Below are positions 1-7,700 of a DNA stretch of 64,000 nucleotides, in pieces. The stretch's first letter is position 1. Each line of letters opens with the position of its first letter. The notes under the pieces were generated by a model that searched no databases, was not told where the DNA came from, and saw nothing but the letters and a program-made list of their open reading frames with translations. This DNA is from Thioalkalivibrio paradoxus. GTDB lineage: Bacteria; Pseudomonadota; Gammaproteobacteria; Ectothiorhodospirales; Ectothiorhodospiraceae. A program made the position numbers and the translations under genes. Where the stretch lies: NCBI GenBank assembly GCA_011390565.1, contig JAABSC010000002.1, positions 1 through 64,000 of the forward strand, given 5' to 3'.

Positions 1-454
1 GTCGATTGGGGTGGTGATGTTATCGTTCTTGTCGCGATTCATGGTGCATTATCATCCTGGGCGAAGCGGCTTCCGGGCAAGCGCTCATGGATCGGCCCGA
101 CCGGGCGCGCCGGGGTCGAGCATAGCCACCATCGGCCATCAGGGTCTCAAGGCAACCCTGAGCGTTCTCCCAGGCCCTCGGGGTGTGAGCGACTGATGTC
201 GATTCGCTATCGGACTTTTCGGGGCGGCCCGATCCTCACCGGCTTGCCCCCGGAAAACCCGGGCGGTTGAAGGACCTGCTACGGCAGGCCCGGAATGAAC
301 GCGAACCAACCGAGCGATCGCTTGTGATTCCCGCAGATCATGCCCCCCGGGCCAGCCGCAGAGAAATGGGTGTACTGTCCCCGGAATAAGCCGAGATGGT
401 GTTTGCCTGCCAAAGCTGAATAAGATGGATTGTATCCATCCCGCGAGGACAAGC
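1..454. other. Left-edge stretch without a supported gene
   Basis: No recognisable coding region is seen before the DUF2254 gene. Short open frames on both strands have no family motifs and no convincing ribosome binding site. The right part (289-384) is a left-truncated copy of the terminal-inverted-repeat element described separately. The rest may be residue of older insertions. Confidence 0.5.
289..384 (+). repeat. MITE-like element, copy 1 (left end missing)
   Basis: This is a partial copy of a ~126-bp repeat found four times in the window. It begins at the internal motif CCCGGAATGAAC and runs to the intact right terminus GGTGTACTGTCCCCGG (369-384). The left terminal repeat CCGGGGACAGTACACC is absent. 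Internally it is closest to copy 2 (2014-2140): both have GCGAACCAACCGAG where copies 3 and 4 have a different segment. It ends about 70 bp before the DUF2254 start codon, so it lies in that gene's upstream region. Confidence 0.85.
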
Positions 455-1792
455 ATGCTGAACCGTGTCTACATTCTCTGGGCAACCCTGCGGGCCGGCT
501 TCTGGTTTGTGCCGACGCTGATGGCTGTCGGTGCGATCGGGCTTGCTGTCATCGCCCTCAACCTCGATGCCGGCCTGCCGGAGGAGACGGCCCGACAGTT
601 CTGGCTCCACAGCGGCGGTCCGGAGGACGCCCGCAATCTGCTATCGACCGTCTTTTCCTCAATGGTCACGATGGCCACACTCGTCATATCGATCACCATG
701 GTGGTGTTGACGCTTGCCGCCAGTCAGCTTGGACCACGACTGGTCCAAAACTTCATGGGCGATCTCCGCACACAACTCGTGTTCGGCATCTTCCTGATGA
801 CCATCATTTACTGCCTGCTGGTGCTGCGCACCCTCAACAGCGAACTCGACTTTTCCGCGGTGCCGCACATTGCGGTCACGCTCGGCACTGCGCTCGCGCT
901 CATCAACCTGTTTGCGCTGCTGTTTTTTATTCATATTTTAGCGCGGTCGATCATTTCCGATACAGCAATCCGGCGTGTCGACAGAGATCTCCGCACTTCG
1001 ATTTCCCGCCTGGCGCCGGCGCAGGACGAAGGTCAATCGCTCGTCAAGCAGCCGAAGGTGGATGACGTTCTGCCGGCCAACTTCGATGAACGCGCGGCTA
1101 CTTTGTGGCTGTCCTGCGAAGGCTATGTGCAGGCAATCAATTATGAGCGGCTCGTGGAAATCGCCTGCCGGCACAAGGCGGTGGTCCGCCTGGACTTCCG
1201 TGCTGGTCAATTCGTCATTCGCGGATCGCAAAAGGCCGATATCTATCCGGGGGACCTGCTCAAGCCGGATTTGGCGACCGAAATCGAAGGCGCGATCCTG
1301 GTCGGCGAAGAGCGCACGCCGGTCCAGGATCTGGAGTTCTCGATCCGCCACCTGGTCGAAATTGCCGTGCGCGCGCTTTCGTCGGGCATCAACGACCCCT
1401 TCACCGCCATTGCCGTTATCGATCGTTTGGGCGCTGCGCTCGGCGAACTGATGCGGAGGGAACTCCAGCCTGAGGTCTTTTGCGATAAGGCCGGCGTCGT
1501 GCGCGTGGTCGGTGAAGCATCGAGCTTCCGTGGTTTCATCGACGTCGCTTTCCACCAGATCCGGCAAGCCGGGGTTACCCACCCCGCAATCATTATCCAG
1601 ATGCTCCACACCATTGCGCGGCTCGCGGTCAACGTCCGCCTGTCCAGCCACCGCGACGCCTTGTTCGATCACGCCGTCATCATTGCCGAAGCCGGCCGTC
1701 GCGGGGCGCCGGAAGTCTCCGACGTCGCCGACATCGAGCTAGCCTATGAGGCAGCCAAAATTGCGTTGAAGCAATCAGCCACGCCGTCCTGA
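455..1792 (+). CDS. DUF2254 family inner-membrane protein
   Basis: A 445-residue protein of the DUF2254 family, whose function is unknown. The N-terminal ~170 residues hold about four hydrophobic membrane segments: residues ~10-35, a segment with the run VTMATLVISITMVVLTL, and two later pairs. A long soluble C-terminal region follows, with the family-typical phrase LSSGINDPFTAI. The start at 455 is preferred over an in-frame ATG ten codons earlier because GAGGA (445-449) lies 5 nt upstream. Length and architecture look complete. A hairpin follows the stop. It stands alone, with a repeat copy on each side. Confidence 0.85.
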   Translation: MLNRVYILWATLRAGFWFVPTLMAVGAIGLAVIALNLDAGLPEETARQFWLHSGGPEDARNLLSTVFSSMVTMATLVISITMVVLTLAASQLGPRLVQNFMGDLRTQLVFGIFLMTIIYCLLVLRTLNSELDFSAVPHIAVTLGTALALINLFALLFFIHILARSIISDTAIRRVDRDLRTSISRLAPAQDEGQSLVKQPKVDDVLPANFDERAATLWLSCEGYVQAINYERLVEIACRHKAVVRLDFRAGQFVIRGSQKADIYPGDLLKPDLATEIEGAILVGEERTPVQDLEFSIRHLVEIAVRALSSGINDPFTAIAVIDRLGAALGELMRRELQPEVFCDKAGVVRVVGEASSFRGFIDVAFHQIRQAGVTHPAIIIQMLHTIARLAVNVRLSSHRDALFDHAVIIAEAGRRGAPEVSDVADIELAYEAAKIALKQSATPS

Positions 1793-1793
1793 A

Positions 1794-1840
1794 GAAGACC
1801 ACCCTTCAGGGGGCAGACCACTCCCCTGGGGCCGGTCTTC
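1794..1840 (+). terminator. Hairpin after the DUF2254 gene, possible terminator
   Basis: Two nested inverted repeats begin 1 nt after the stop codon: an outer stem GAAGACC (1794-1800) with GGTCTTC (1834-1840), and an inner stem CAGGGG (1807-1812) with CCCCTG (1823-1828). There is no U tract, so it is at best a non-canonical terminator or an mRNA 3'-end stabiliser. Confidence 0.4.
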
Positions 1841-2013
1841 GAATGCTGGTCCTCCCCGCCTGAGCTGGCAAAACCTGGCCCTAACGGACGAGATCGGCTG
1901 TACGCCGTGTGGTCGAGCCGAACCACAAGGGTTTGTCGGCGACGAACTTCATGGAACGTTTCACCCGACCTTTGCCGGGAAAGAAGCCGAGGGCGAGCCA
2001 CAACCGAACGTTG

Positions 2014-2140
2014 TCAGGGACAGTACACCGGGAGATCTGGCGACCCCGGAATGAACGCGAACCAACCGAGCCATCGCTTGTGATTCCCGCAGATCATGCC
2101 AACCGGGCCAGCCGCAGAGAAATGGGTGTACTGTCCCCGG
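2014..2140 (+). repeat. MITE-like element, copy 2
   Basis: A full-length 127-bp copy. The left terminus (TCAGGGACAGTACACC, 2014-2029) matches the inverse of the right terminus (GGTGTACTGTCCCCGG, 2125-2140) at 14 of 16 positions. The interior shares the conserved core GAGCCATCGCTTGTGATTCC with the other copies. It encodes nothing. It lies between the convergent DUF2254 and Crp/Fnr genes. Confidence 0.9.
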
Positions 2141-2168
2141 AATAAGGCCTCAAGCCGACCCTTTGTCG

Positions 2169-2918
2169 TCACGCTGCCAAAGGCGTGAGTCGCACCTTGC
2201 GACGAGGCGTCCACGGCAGCAGGCGCTCGGTTTCGTGCTTGACCATCCCGTAGCACTCGCAACTCAGCGTCTCGAGCCGGGCGCGATCCTGCACTGTGAT
2301 GTGTCCGCGCCGGTAATCGATCACGCCCGAGTTGTGCAGCCTGCAGGCGGCCTCGGTGACGCCTTCGCGGCGCACGCCCAGCATGTTTGCAATGAACTCC
2401 TGGGTCGCCAACAGCTCGTTGCCGGACAGCCGGTCCAGCGACCGCAGCAGCCAGCGGCACAGTTGCTGGTCGATGGTGTGGTGGCGATTGCACACCGCCG
2501 TTTGCGCCATCTGCGTGATCAAGGCCTGGCTGTAGCGCAGCATCAGGTTGTGCAGGGCGCCGTGACGCTCGATCTCGGCCTCGAACCGCTTGCTGCTCAG
2601 ACGGAAGCCGTGCCCGGCGCTGTGCACGACAGGGCAGGTGGTCGTGCTCCCGCCACCCATGAACAGCGCGATGCCGACCATGCCGTCGTTGCCCGCCATT
2701 GCGATCTCGGCCGAGCCCCCGTCCTCCATCAAGTACAGCAGCGACACGATCGAATCGGTCGGGAAGTAGACGTACTCGAAGCAGTCACCGGACTCGCACA
2801 GCACGTCGCCCTGCGCCAGGGTGACCGGCTCGAGCAGTGGAAACGTCCGCGCCTGGTCCTCCGCGGGCAGCATACCCAGGAGGTGGTTTTCGATCGGTTC
2901 CATGGATGGCGATATCAT
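2169..2918 (-). CDS. Crp/Fnr family transcriptional regulator
   Basis: A 249-residue regulator with an N-terminal cyclic-nucleotide-binding-like beta-roll (about residues 15-130, including GDVLCESGDCFEYVYFP) and a C-terminal winged helix. The recognition helix region is in the segment TQEFIANMLGVRREGVTEAA. The four-cysteine N-terminal iron-sulfur motif of true Fnr is absent, so oxygen sensing by that route is unlikely. The effector is unknown. The start at 2918 has GGGGGCGGA 5 nt upstream; an ATG at 2903 is the alternative. It is not in an operon: downstream comes repeat copy 2, upstream an integrase remnant. Confidence 0.85.
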   Translation of the reverse strand: MISPSMEPIENHLLGMLPAEDQARTFPLLEPVTLAQGDVLCESGDCFEYVYFPTDSIVSLLYLMEDGGSAEIAMAGNDGMVGIALFMGGGSTTTCPVVHSAGHGFRLSSKRFEAEIERHGALHNLMLRYSQALITQMAQTAVCNRHHTIDQQLCRWLLRSLDRLSGNELLATQEFIANMLGVRREGVTEAACRLHNSGVIDYRRGHITVQDRARLETLSCECYGMVKHETERLLPWTPRRKVRLTPLAA

Positions 2919-3199
2919 TCTGTCCGCCCCCGGTGGCCCCTGGCCACATTCACGGTGTCGTGGAATGTCCGCATCCGAAACGGCCACAAGAGTGACCATG
3001 TCGATGCTATGAAGGCTAGACGAACTTCCCGTGTCACGACATGGGGTTTTCTACCCACTGCATGGGGGCCGTAGGCTGCTTCGAAGACGAGCTCCATGTC
3101 CGCTACGCGCCCAACAGTGGCCATGGTTCCGTGACAATCGACTGCCTGCTTCGGGCCGGTCAGCGCCCCTGGCGAGGAACGCTGACCGGCGTTGGTGGA
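2919..3199. other. Spacer between Crp/Fnr gene and integrase remnant
   Basis: No coding region is recognised. The stretch contains the Crp/Fnr gene's upstream region and, at 3155-3190, a strong inverted repeat just past the stop of the integrase remnant. Confidence 0.45.
3155..3190 (-). terminator. Hairpin downstream of the integrase remnant
   Basis: A perfect 11-bp inverted repeat, GCCGGTCAGCG (3155-3165) and CGCTGACCGGC (3180-3190), with a 14-nt loop. It begins 10 nt past the final stop of the integrase pseudogene on the same strand. The position suggests it was that gene's terminator, but no U tract follows. Confidence 0.5.
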
Positions 3200-3600
3200 T
3201 CAGCATCCGTTCCGTTCAGCCATCTCCAGCGCGTCATCCACCTCGCTGCCAAGCTATCTCACGGTGCGCTCAAGTTTGCGGTGACCAGGCAGGAGTTGCA
3301 CCGCCCGTAGATTCTTCGTACGCCGGTAGATCAGCGTCGCCTTGGTCCGGCGCTGTGAATGGGTGCCGTACTCCTGAGGGTTGCCGCCGATCAGGTCCAC
3401 CCAGCGCTTTACGATCCGTGCGTACCGCCGGACAGAGAGATGGAGCGATTCATGCTGGCGGCTCGGAAACAGGTAGCTGCCGCTCGTCAGGCGGGCCTTC
3501 GCGATCCAGGCGACAACCGCAACGCGGGTCGGATCGGTGAGTTCAAACCGGACCGGTTCACGGGTCTACTGCTGGACTCGGACCTGAATGGCTCTACGAG
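3200..3600 (-). pseudogene. Tyrosine recombinase/integrase, C-terminal remnant with stop codons
   Basis: Read on the minus strand, the region encodes the catalytic half of a phage/integron-type tyrosine recombinase in one frame: phrases such as PVRFELTDPTR, GSYLFPSRQHESLHLS, THSQRRTKATLIYRRTKNLR and VQLLPGHRKLERTVR. Two TAG codons interrupt the frame. One precedes TREPVRFEL. The other sits exactly where the family has the nucleophilic tyrosine (TVR-Y-LG becomes TVR-stop-LG). The frame resumes as LGSEVDDALEMAERNGC and ends at 3200. The N-terminal half is gone. It is a dead relic of an integrated element. The family assignment is from memory of the motif, not a search. Confidence 0.85.
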
Positions 3601-3661
3601 AGTGGACGACCCCATGGCGGAGGCAGTGCGGGATATACGCAGTGCCCTCTCATGTGTATCA

Positions 3662-3671
3662 TGTAGCTACA
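3662..3671. promoter_or_regulatory. Palindrome TGTAGCTACA, likely antitoxin operator
   Basis: A perfect 10-bp palindrome 30 bp upstream of the antitoxin ATG, followed at once by a second partial copy (ATGTAGCCAT). DinJ/RelB-type ribbon-helix-helix antitoxins normally bind short palindromes of this kind to autoregulate their operon; binding here is inferred from position. Confidence 0.55.
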
Positions 3672-3701
3672 ATGTAGCCATAGAAGAACAGGAGGGACGC
3701 C

Positions 3702-3959
3702 ATGAGTGCGGATACCGTGGTTCGAGCTCGTATCGACAGCGAAACCAAGGAGCGGGCCACCGCGGCCTTGGAGGCCATGGGGTTGTCTGTGTCCGACGCG
3801 ATCCGCTTGCTGATGCTGCGCATCGCCGATGAACAGCGACTTCCCTTCGCGGTTCAGGTCCCGAACTCCATGACTGCCAAGGCGCTGGACGACCTGGATT
3901 CTGGTAGGGGAAAGCGGTTCGATAGTGCTGATGAGCTGTTCAAGGATCTGGGGATCTGA
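3702..3959 (+). CDS. RelB/DinJ-family antitoxin
   Basis: An 85-residue antitoxin. The N-terminus (TVVRARIDSETKERATAAL) is the ribbon-helix-helix DNA-binding and dimerisation region, with the helix GLSVSDAIRLLMLRIADEQ after it. The C-terminal part, including FDSADELFKDLG, is the toxin-wrapping segment. A strong ribosome binding site, GGAGGG, lies 5 nt before the ATG. The stop TGA overlaps the toxin ATG by one base (TGATG), indicating translational coupling. Expected role: neutralise the YafQ-like toxin and repress its own promoter through TGTAGCTACA. Confidence 0.9.
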   Translation: MSADTVVRARIDSETKERATAALEAMGLSVSDAIRLLMLRIADEQRLPFAVQVPNSMTAKALDDLDSGRGKRFDSADELFKDLGI

Positions 3960-4231
3960 TGCTGACGGCGGTCCGTTCCAGCCAGTTTAAACGCGATGTG
4001 AAACGGCTTCAGAAACGTGGCAAGGACATGGTCAAGTTGCGGATTCTGCTGAGCCTGCTGATTGAGAAGGCCGCATTACCCGAGGCGTACCAGGATCACT
4101 CCTTGCGAGGAAACTGGCGCGGCTACCGGGACGCACATATCGAGCCGGATTGGTTGCTGCTGTACCGCGTTGTCGGCGACGAGTTGCACTTGGCCCGGAC
4201 CGGTAGCCATGCGGATCTGTTCCGCGAGTAG
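3959..4231 (+). CDS. YafQ-family mRNA-interferase toxin
   Basis: A 90-residue RelE-superfamily toxin of the YafQ type, which cleaves mRNA on the ribosome. His47 (DHSL), His60 and Asp64 (DAHIEPDW) and His84 (TGSHADLF) line up at a constant offset of three with the E. coli YafQ active-site residues His50, His63, Asp67 and His87, so the enzyme looks intact. It starts within the antitoxin stop codon. The pair sits between an integrase relic and a VapC fragment, a common resting place for mobile toxin-antitoxin modules. Confidence 0.92.
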   Translation: MLTAVRSSQFKRDVKRLQKRGKDMVKLRILLSLLIEKAALPEAYQDHSLRGNWRGYRDAHIEPDWLLLYRVVGDELHLARTGSHADLFRE

Positions 4232-4566
4232 GTGCTGGATGTTGGATCTTCAGGGCCCACTTCGGCCAGTGCCGGGTCGCGACCTTTAGCTGTTGCCCAC
4301 ACGCTGTTCACGGCCGACCCGTGACCGATCTGTTGCGGACGCCCGGGAACGCCGATTACGGACAGTGTTCTCTCCACGACGCGTACCTGTCGCGGTGGAC
4401 AAGTCTCGGCGGATGGCCCCAGTCCTTGATTCTCAGGCTGCTGATGCGGCTAAACTCGCGGGTATTGTGGGTCACGAGACTGGCGTCTTCCGCCAGCGCG
4501 TGTCACGCGATACGAGCGCTATGTCGAGCAGGCTAGACTTTGACCCTCCCCTATTCGGAGTCGACC
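4232..4566. other. Spacer holding a VapC fragment
   Basis: No intact gene. The minus strand at 4400-4514 carries the VapC C-terminal fragment annotated separately. The remainder shows no recognisable coding or structural signal apart from the GGAG ribosome binding site (4557-4560) of the following gene. Confidence 0.5.
4400..4514 (-). pseudogene. VapC toxin, C-terminal fragment
   Basis: The minus strand encodes HALAEDASLVTHNTREFSRI followed by SSLRIKDW, the C-terminal end of a PIN-domain VapC. It is nearly identical at the DNA level to the end of the intact vapC at 27222-27641, including bases past the homologous region (CGAGACTTG). In the fragment, the codon matching the cysteine of IACHAL is TGA, and nothing of the N-terminal half is present. 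It is a decayed second copy of the same toxin family. Confidence 0.8.
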
Positions 4567-4800
4567 ATGAACCCAGCCTTTGACCGCATTACCATCGATC
4601 CGGCCGTGATGAACGGCCAGCCCTGTATTCGCGGCATGCGCCTAACCGTCAAGCGGGTGGTGCGTGCCATGGCGGTCTACCCGGATCGGGCCGAGCTGAA
4701 GCATGAGTATCCGGAATTGGAGGACGAGGACCTGCGCCAAGCCCTGGAATTTGCAGCCAGCTATCTCGACGACGAAGAAATCCTTCTGGGTGCCGCCTGA
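4567..4800 (+). CDS. DUF433 domain antitoxin
   Basis: A 77-residue DUF433 protein with the family phrase ITIDPAVMNGQPCIRGMRLT followed by a helical segment. DUF433 proteins are usually the antitoxin half of modules paired with DUF5615 PIN-like toxins, and a DUF5615 gene follows directly. The start at 4567 has GGAG 6 nt upstream; an earlier in-frame ATG at 4540 lacks one. The stop codon overlaps the next start (TGATG). The antitoxin looks intact while its partner does not. Confidence 0.88.
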   Translation: MNPAFDRITIDPAVMNGQPCIRGMRLTVKRVVRAMAVYPDRAELKHEYPELEDEDLRQALEFAASYLDDEEILLGAA

Positions 4801-4985
4801 TGCGACTGCTGCTCGATCAAGGACTGCCGCGTAGCGCTCTGGTTTACCTGCGGCAATGCCAGATCGAGACCAGCCATGTAGCCGAGCTGGGAATGAGCCG
4901 AGCCAGTGACAGCCAGATCCTGGAGCGCGCCCGCCATGAAAACGCCGTCGTGGTCACCTTCCATGCAGGTGCAGGTCTCTCATGA
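4800..4985 (+). pseudogene. DUF5615 PIN-like toxin, truncated and lacking its LDAD motif
   Basis: Sixty-one residues remain of a family usually around 110-120 long. The N-terminus (MRLLLDQGLPRSALVYL) and the middle (SDSQILERARHENAVVVT) are well preserved. The frame then goes straight from VVT to FHAGAGLS and stops. The family normally has VVTLDADFHALL here, so four residues including the conserved aspartates appear deleted in frame, and the C-terminal third is missing. The end abuts the stop of the convergent TIGR02206 gene. The toxin is probably inactive; the family pattern is from memory. Confidence 0.75.
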
Positions 4986-5687
4986 CCCTGCTCGTCTTCG
5001 CCCCCAAACATCGAGGAGGAGAAAGGGCACATACCAGACGAACAGGGATGCAAGGCCGACGATCGCCAAGCCGATCAGATACCAGGGCCAAGGCCCAAAC
5101 CAGTCCAGGAGCGACGGCTGTGCGGGCTTGGCCATGAGGTAGAGGAAATTGGTGTCCAGCCAAAGGTTGATGACGAAGATGATCCCCGCCAGGGCCGCGG
5201 TGATTGCGGCGACGCGGGGGATCGAGGCCGCATGGGGGCGTAGGCGGAAGGCGATCGTCAGATGCATCACTCCAACGATGACCAGGCCGTGACCGGCGAA
5301 GAAGAGAAGATAGGTCGGGTCGGGAAAACGAACCGCGAGATCCGGTGTGAGCAGGGCCTGGATGGTACCGCCCAAACCCCAGAAATAGACGATCTCGTAC
5401 GTGCGGTGGCTGCCGGTGACGAGCGTCCAGGCAGTCAGATAGACCGCCAGGGTGCATAGGTGCAGTGGCAGCAGCGCGGCGGGTGACAGGTTACCCGCGT
5501 CGATCTGTCGCCACAGGCCGATGGCTTCCTGGCCCAAAAGCAGGGCCGCCAGCAGGTAGGCTACGTTCCGGACCTGCTGCGCTGCCAGGTGGCGCACCGC
5601 GAGCGGCAGCGCGATCGCGACCGCCGCGATGACGACCAGAGTCGCCAGATGGGATGCGCCAAAAAGCTCGAAGCTCTGCGATTCCAT
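4980..5687 (-). CDS. TIGR02206 family (YwaF-like) membrane protein
   Basis: A 235-residue integral membrane protein with about seven hydrophobic segments. It carries the family-typical stretches LLPLHLCTLAVYL and FWGLGGTIQALLTPDL, and ends with LDTNFLYLMAKPAQPSLLDW and a final membrane helix. The family is of unknown function. The start at 5687 (MESQSFELFG) is chosen because the residues before it are low in hydrophobicity and uncharacteristic; no strong ribosome binding site is visible. Its 3' end overlaps the damaged DUF5615 gene by six bases. Confidence 0.85.
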   Translation of the reverse strand: MESQSFELFGASHLATLVVIAAVAIALPLAVRHLAAQQVRNVAYLLAALLLGQEAIGLWRQIDAGNLSPAALLPLHLCTLAVYLTAWTLVTGSHRTYEIVYFWGLGGTIQALLTPDLAVRFPDPTYLLFFAGHGLVIVGVMHLTIAFRLRPHAASIPRVAAITAALAGIIFVINLWLDTNFLYLMAKPAQPSLLDWFGPWPWYLIGLAIVGLASLFVWYVPFLLLDVWGRRRAGS

Positions 5688-5850
5688 AGGGTTTTCAGTG
5701 ACGCTCGGGAGCCTTTCCGACGCGCTGCACGACTGGAGACCGGATGGGCGCGGGCGACCCATCCGAAGTATGGCCCAGGAGCCTGCCGAGTGTCTCTATC
5801 ACGGCTAATATGCGATTCCTACAGCGATTCCCCAAACGACCGGAGCACAC

Positions 5851-6504
5851 ATGACGCAAGCCCTGAACATGGATCTGGCCCAGTCGGTGGTCGTGGAGAC
5901 GGCGGCACTGCCCTGGAGCGGCAGCCGCGCCGACGGCGTGGTGCGCAAGCCGCTGGAGCGGGAGCAGGCCGAGTCCGGCCGTGCAACCAGCATCGTCCAG
6001 TTCGAGCCCGGCGCTCGTTTCCCGCCGCACACACATGCGCTGGGCGAGGAGATCCTGGTGCTCGACGGTGTATTTTCCGATGACACCGGCGACTATCCCG
6101 CCGGAACCTACCTGCGCAACCCGCCCGGTTCCCGCCACGCGCCGCACTCGGACCCCGGTTGCACGTTGTTCGTGAAGCTCGAACAGTTCGCACCCGCGGA
6201 CCGCGAGAAGGTGGTGGTGAACACGCACTCCGCGCCCTTCCAGCCGGGCATCGGAGGTCTGCGCGTGCTGCATCTGCACAGCTTCGAGAGCCAACATACG
6301 GCGCTGGTGCATTGGCCGGCCGGAGAGCATTTTCAGCCCCACCGGCACTGGGGCGGGGAGGAGATCCTGGTGTTGTCGGGCGAGTTCATCGACGAACACG
6401 GACGCTATCCCACCGGGACGTGGATCCGCAGTCCGCACCTCAGCCAGCACAACCCCTGGGTGGAGCAGGAGACCCTGATCTACGTGAAGACTGGTCACCT
6501 CTGA
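5851..6504 (+). CDS. Bicupin protein of the ChrR-like cupin type
   Basis: A 217-residue protein made of two cupin barrels. The first has FPPHTHALGEEILVLDGVF with YPAGTYLRNPPGSRHAP. The second has FQPHRHWGGEEILVLSGEF with YPTGTWIRSPHLSQHNP. The HxH...E...H pattern in each suggests metal binding at both sites. Similar cupins form the C-terminal sensor of the anti-sigma factor ChrR, but the N-terminal zinc anti-sigma domain is absent, so a stand-alone sensor or enzyme role is open. GGAG precedes the ATG at good spacing. It diverges from the TIGR02206 gene. Confidence 0.82.
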   Translation: MTQALNMDLAQSVVVETAALPWSGSRADGVVRKPLEREQAESGRATSIVQFEPGARFPPHTHALGEEILVLDGVFSDDTGDYPAGTYLRNPPGSRHAPHSDPGCTLFVKLEQFAPADREKVVVNTHSAPFQPGIGGLRVLHLHSFESQHTALVHWPAGEHFQPHRHWGGEEILVLSGEFIDEHGRYPTGTWIRSPHLSQHNPWVEQETLIYVKTGHL

Positions 6505-6582
6505 TTCCGGGCGCCCTGATCGGCGCTGCTGGGCGTGGACCGACGTGGGAACCGCGGATGCCGCACTGGCACCCATGACGCC

Positions 6583-6999
6583 TTACCCCGGACTGCCCAG
6601 CCACACGCCGATCAGAAACCCGGCGCTCGCCACGGCAGTGCAGAGCGCCACACCCCAGGCGGTATCCACGAGCACGACCTTGAGCGGCCAGTCCTTGAGG
6701 GTGGAGAGGTTGGTCAGCTCGTAGGTTGCGTAGGTGAAGAACCCGAACAGGGCGCCCCAGCCCGCGGCCACGGCCAGCGAGTCCGCCGCAAGTCCTGGCA
6801 GCACGGCGAAGATCAGGATCCCGACCACGTACAGCAGATAAAATACGAAGGCCGCCGGCCAGTTGACCGTCGGGCTCAGAAAGGGTCGCAGTTGCGTCTG
6901 GTAAAAGCGGCGGGCCACAACGCCGAGCCAGAGGAGATCGACGGCGAGGAAGACCCCGAGCGTGAGGGCGTATAGCTTGGCGTGGAAGACGAGGTCCAT
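6583..6999 (-). CDS. DUF2177 family membrane protein
   Basis: A 138-residue protein with four predicted membrane helices and the family-typical segments AVDLLWLGVVARRFYQTQL and ALFGFFTYATYELTNLSTLK. DUF2177 proteins are small inner-membrane proteins of unknown function. The start at 6999 follows AAGG at a reasonable distance; an upstream in-frame start would add 47 non-hydrophobic residues. It converges with the bicupin gene and is separate from the nikR-like operon. Confidence 0.85.
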   Translation of the reverse strand: MDLVFHAKLYALTLGVFLAVDLLWLGVVARRFYQTQLRPFLSPTVNWPAAFVFYLLYVVGILIFAVLPGLAADSLAVAAGWGALFGFFTYATYELTNLSTLKDWPLKVVLVDTAWGVALCTAVASAGFLIGVWLGSPG

Positions 7000-7233
7000 G
7001 GTCTGCCTTCGCAGTGGAGTCGACGGAGAAGGGTACCCTGACTGCAGGGGGCCGGCCACTGCCTGTCGGTCCGGGCTTGTCTCCAGCCGACCCTGAACGG
7101 GCTCGGGAGCCCCCGTCGCGGGGGGGCGTTTGCGGATCAACCTCGCACACCTGACACCGGACGGTCGTCGTTGGCCGCACGCCCACGGGTCTGCCGCAGG
7201 TGCGCTTCCGGTTGGGCGGCGCCTATTGGTGTC

Positions 7234-7683
7234 TCAGGCCTGCTTTCCGGGTTGGTGCAACTGAGGTATGAGGGTGGTGGTCAGTTCCAGCTTTCCGGAA
7301 ATCACCCCCCGGTTGGTGATCATGCGGTCGGCAATGATCTGCAGCTGGGTGGCGGGTCCCTGCACCAGAATCACCTCCATGGTCCGGTTGTGCATCAGGT
7401 GGATGTGCAGGGAGCTGATCACCTCCTCGACATGCACGTGCTGCAGGTCCGCCAGGATCTTCTGCAGGCGCGGAGTGCTGTGGTCGTAAAGCAGGGTAAT
7501 GGTGCCGGCCATCACCTCGTTGCCCAGTTCCCTTTTGTGGGCCACCAGCTGATGGCTGATCATCTCCGCCAGTGCTGCCGAGCGGCTCTCATAGCCGCGC
7601 GCCTCCACCATGTCGTCCAGCTGCCCGAGCAGGGGTTCGGGCAGGGAGACGCTGATGCGGCTGACACCTCCGTTGGCTTTCAC
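7234..7683 (-). CDS. NikR-like ribbon-helix-helix metalloregulator with altered metal site
   Basis: A 149-residue regulator: an N-terminal ribbon-helix-helix domain (residues ~7-45, SVSLPEPLLGQLDDMVEARG) and a C-terminal ACT-like domain as in NikR. Aligned to E. coli NikR with a constant offset of six, the nickel ligands His76, His87 and His89 are kept as His82, His93 and His95, but Cys95 is replaced by Thr101. Effector specificity may therefore differ from classical NikR. GTG at 7683 is the likely start; it lies 17 nt past the glnT stop, making this the last gene of the operon. A NikR-geometry inverted repeat lies at the operon's promoter (12791-12818). Confidence 0.85.
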   Translation of the reverse strand: MKANGGVSRISVSLPEPLLGQLDDMVEARGYESRSAALAEMISHQLVAHKRELGNEVMAGTITLLYDHSTPRLQKILADLQHVHVEEVISSLHIHLMHNRTMEVILVQGPATQLQIIADRMITNRGVISGKLELTTTLIPQLHQPGKQA

Positions 7684-7700
7684 GGCTGGACCCTGTTTTC

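Larger units (their letters stand above)
1793..2168. other. Spacer between DUF2254 and Crp/Fnr genes
   Basis: These ~375 bases hold the hairpin at 1794-1840 and repeat copy 2 at 2014-2140. I see no coding region in the ~170 bases between them. The two flanking genes converge here. Confidence 0.5.

Noticed and set aside
3359..3832. A 157-codon plus-strand frame across the integrase relic and antitoxin
   Set aside because: It overlaps the antitoxin gene in another frame and the minus-strand integrase relic. No family match or ribosome binding site.
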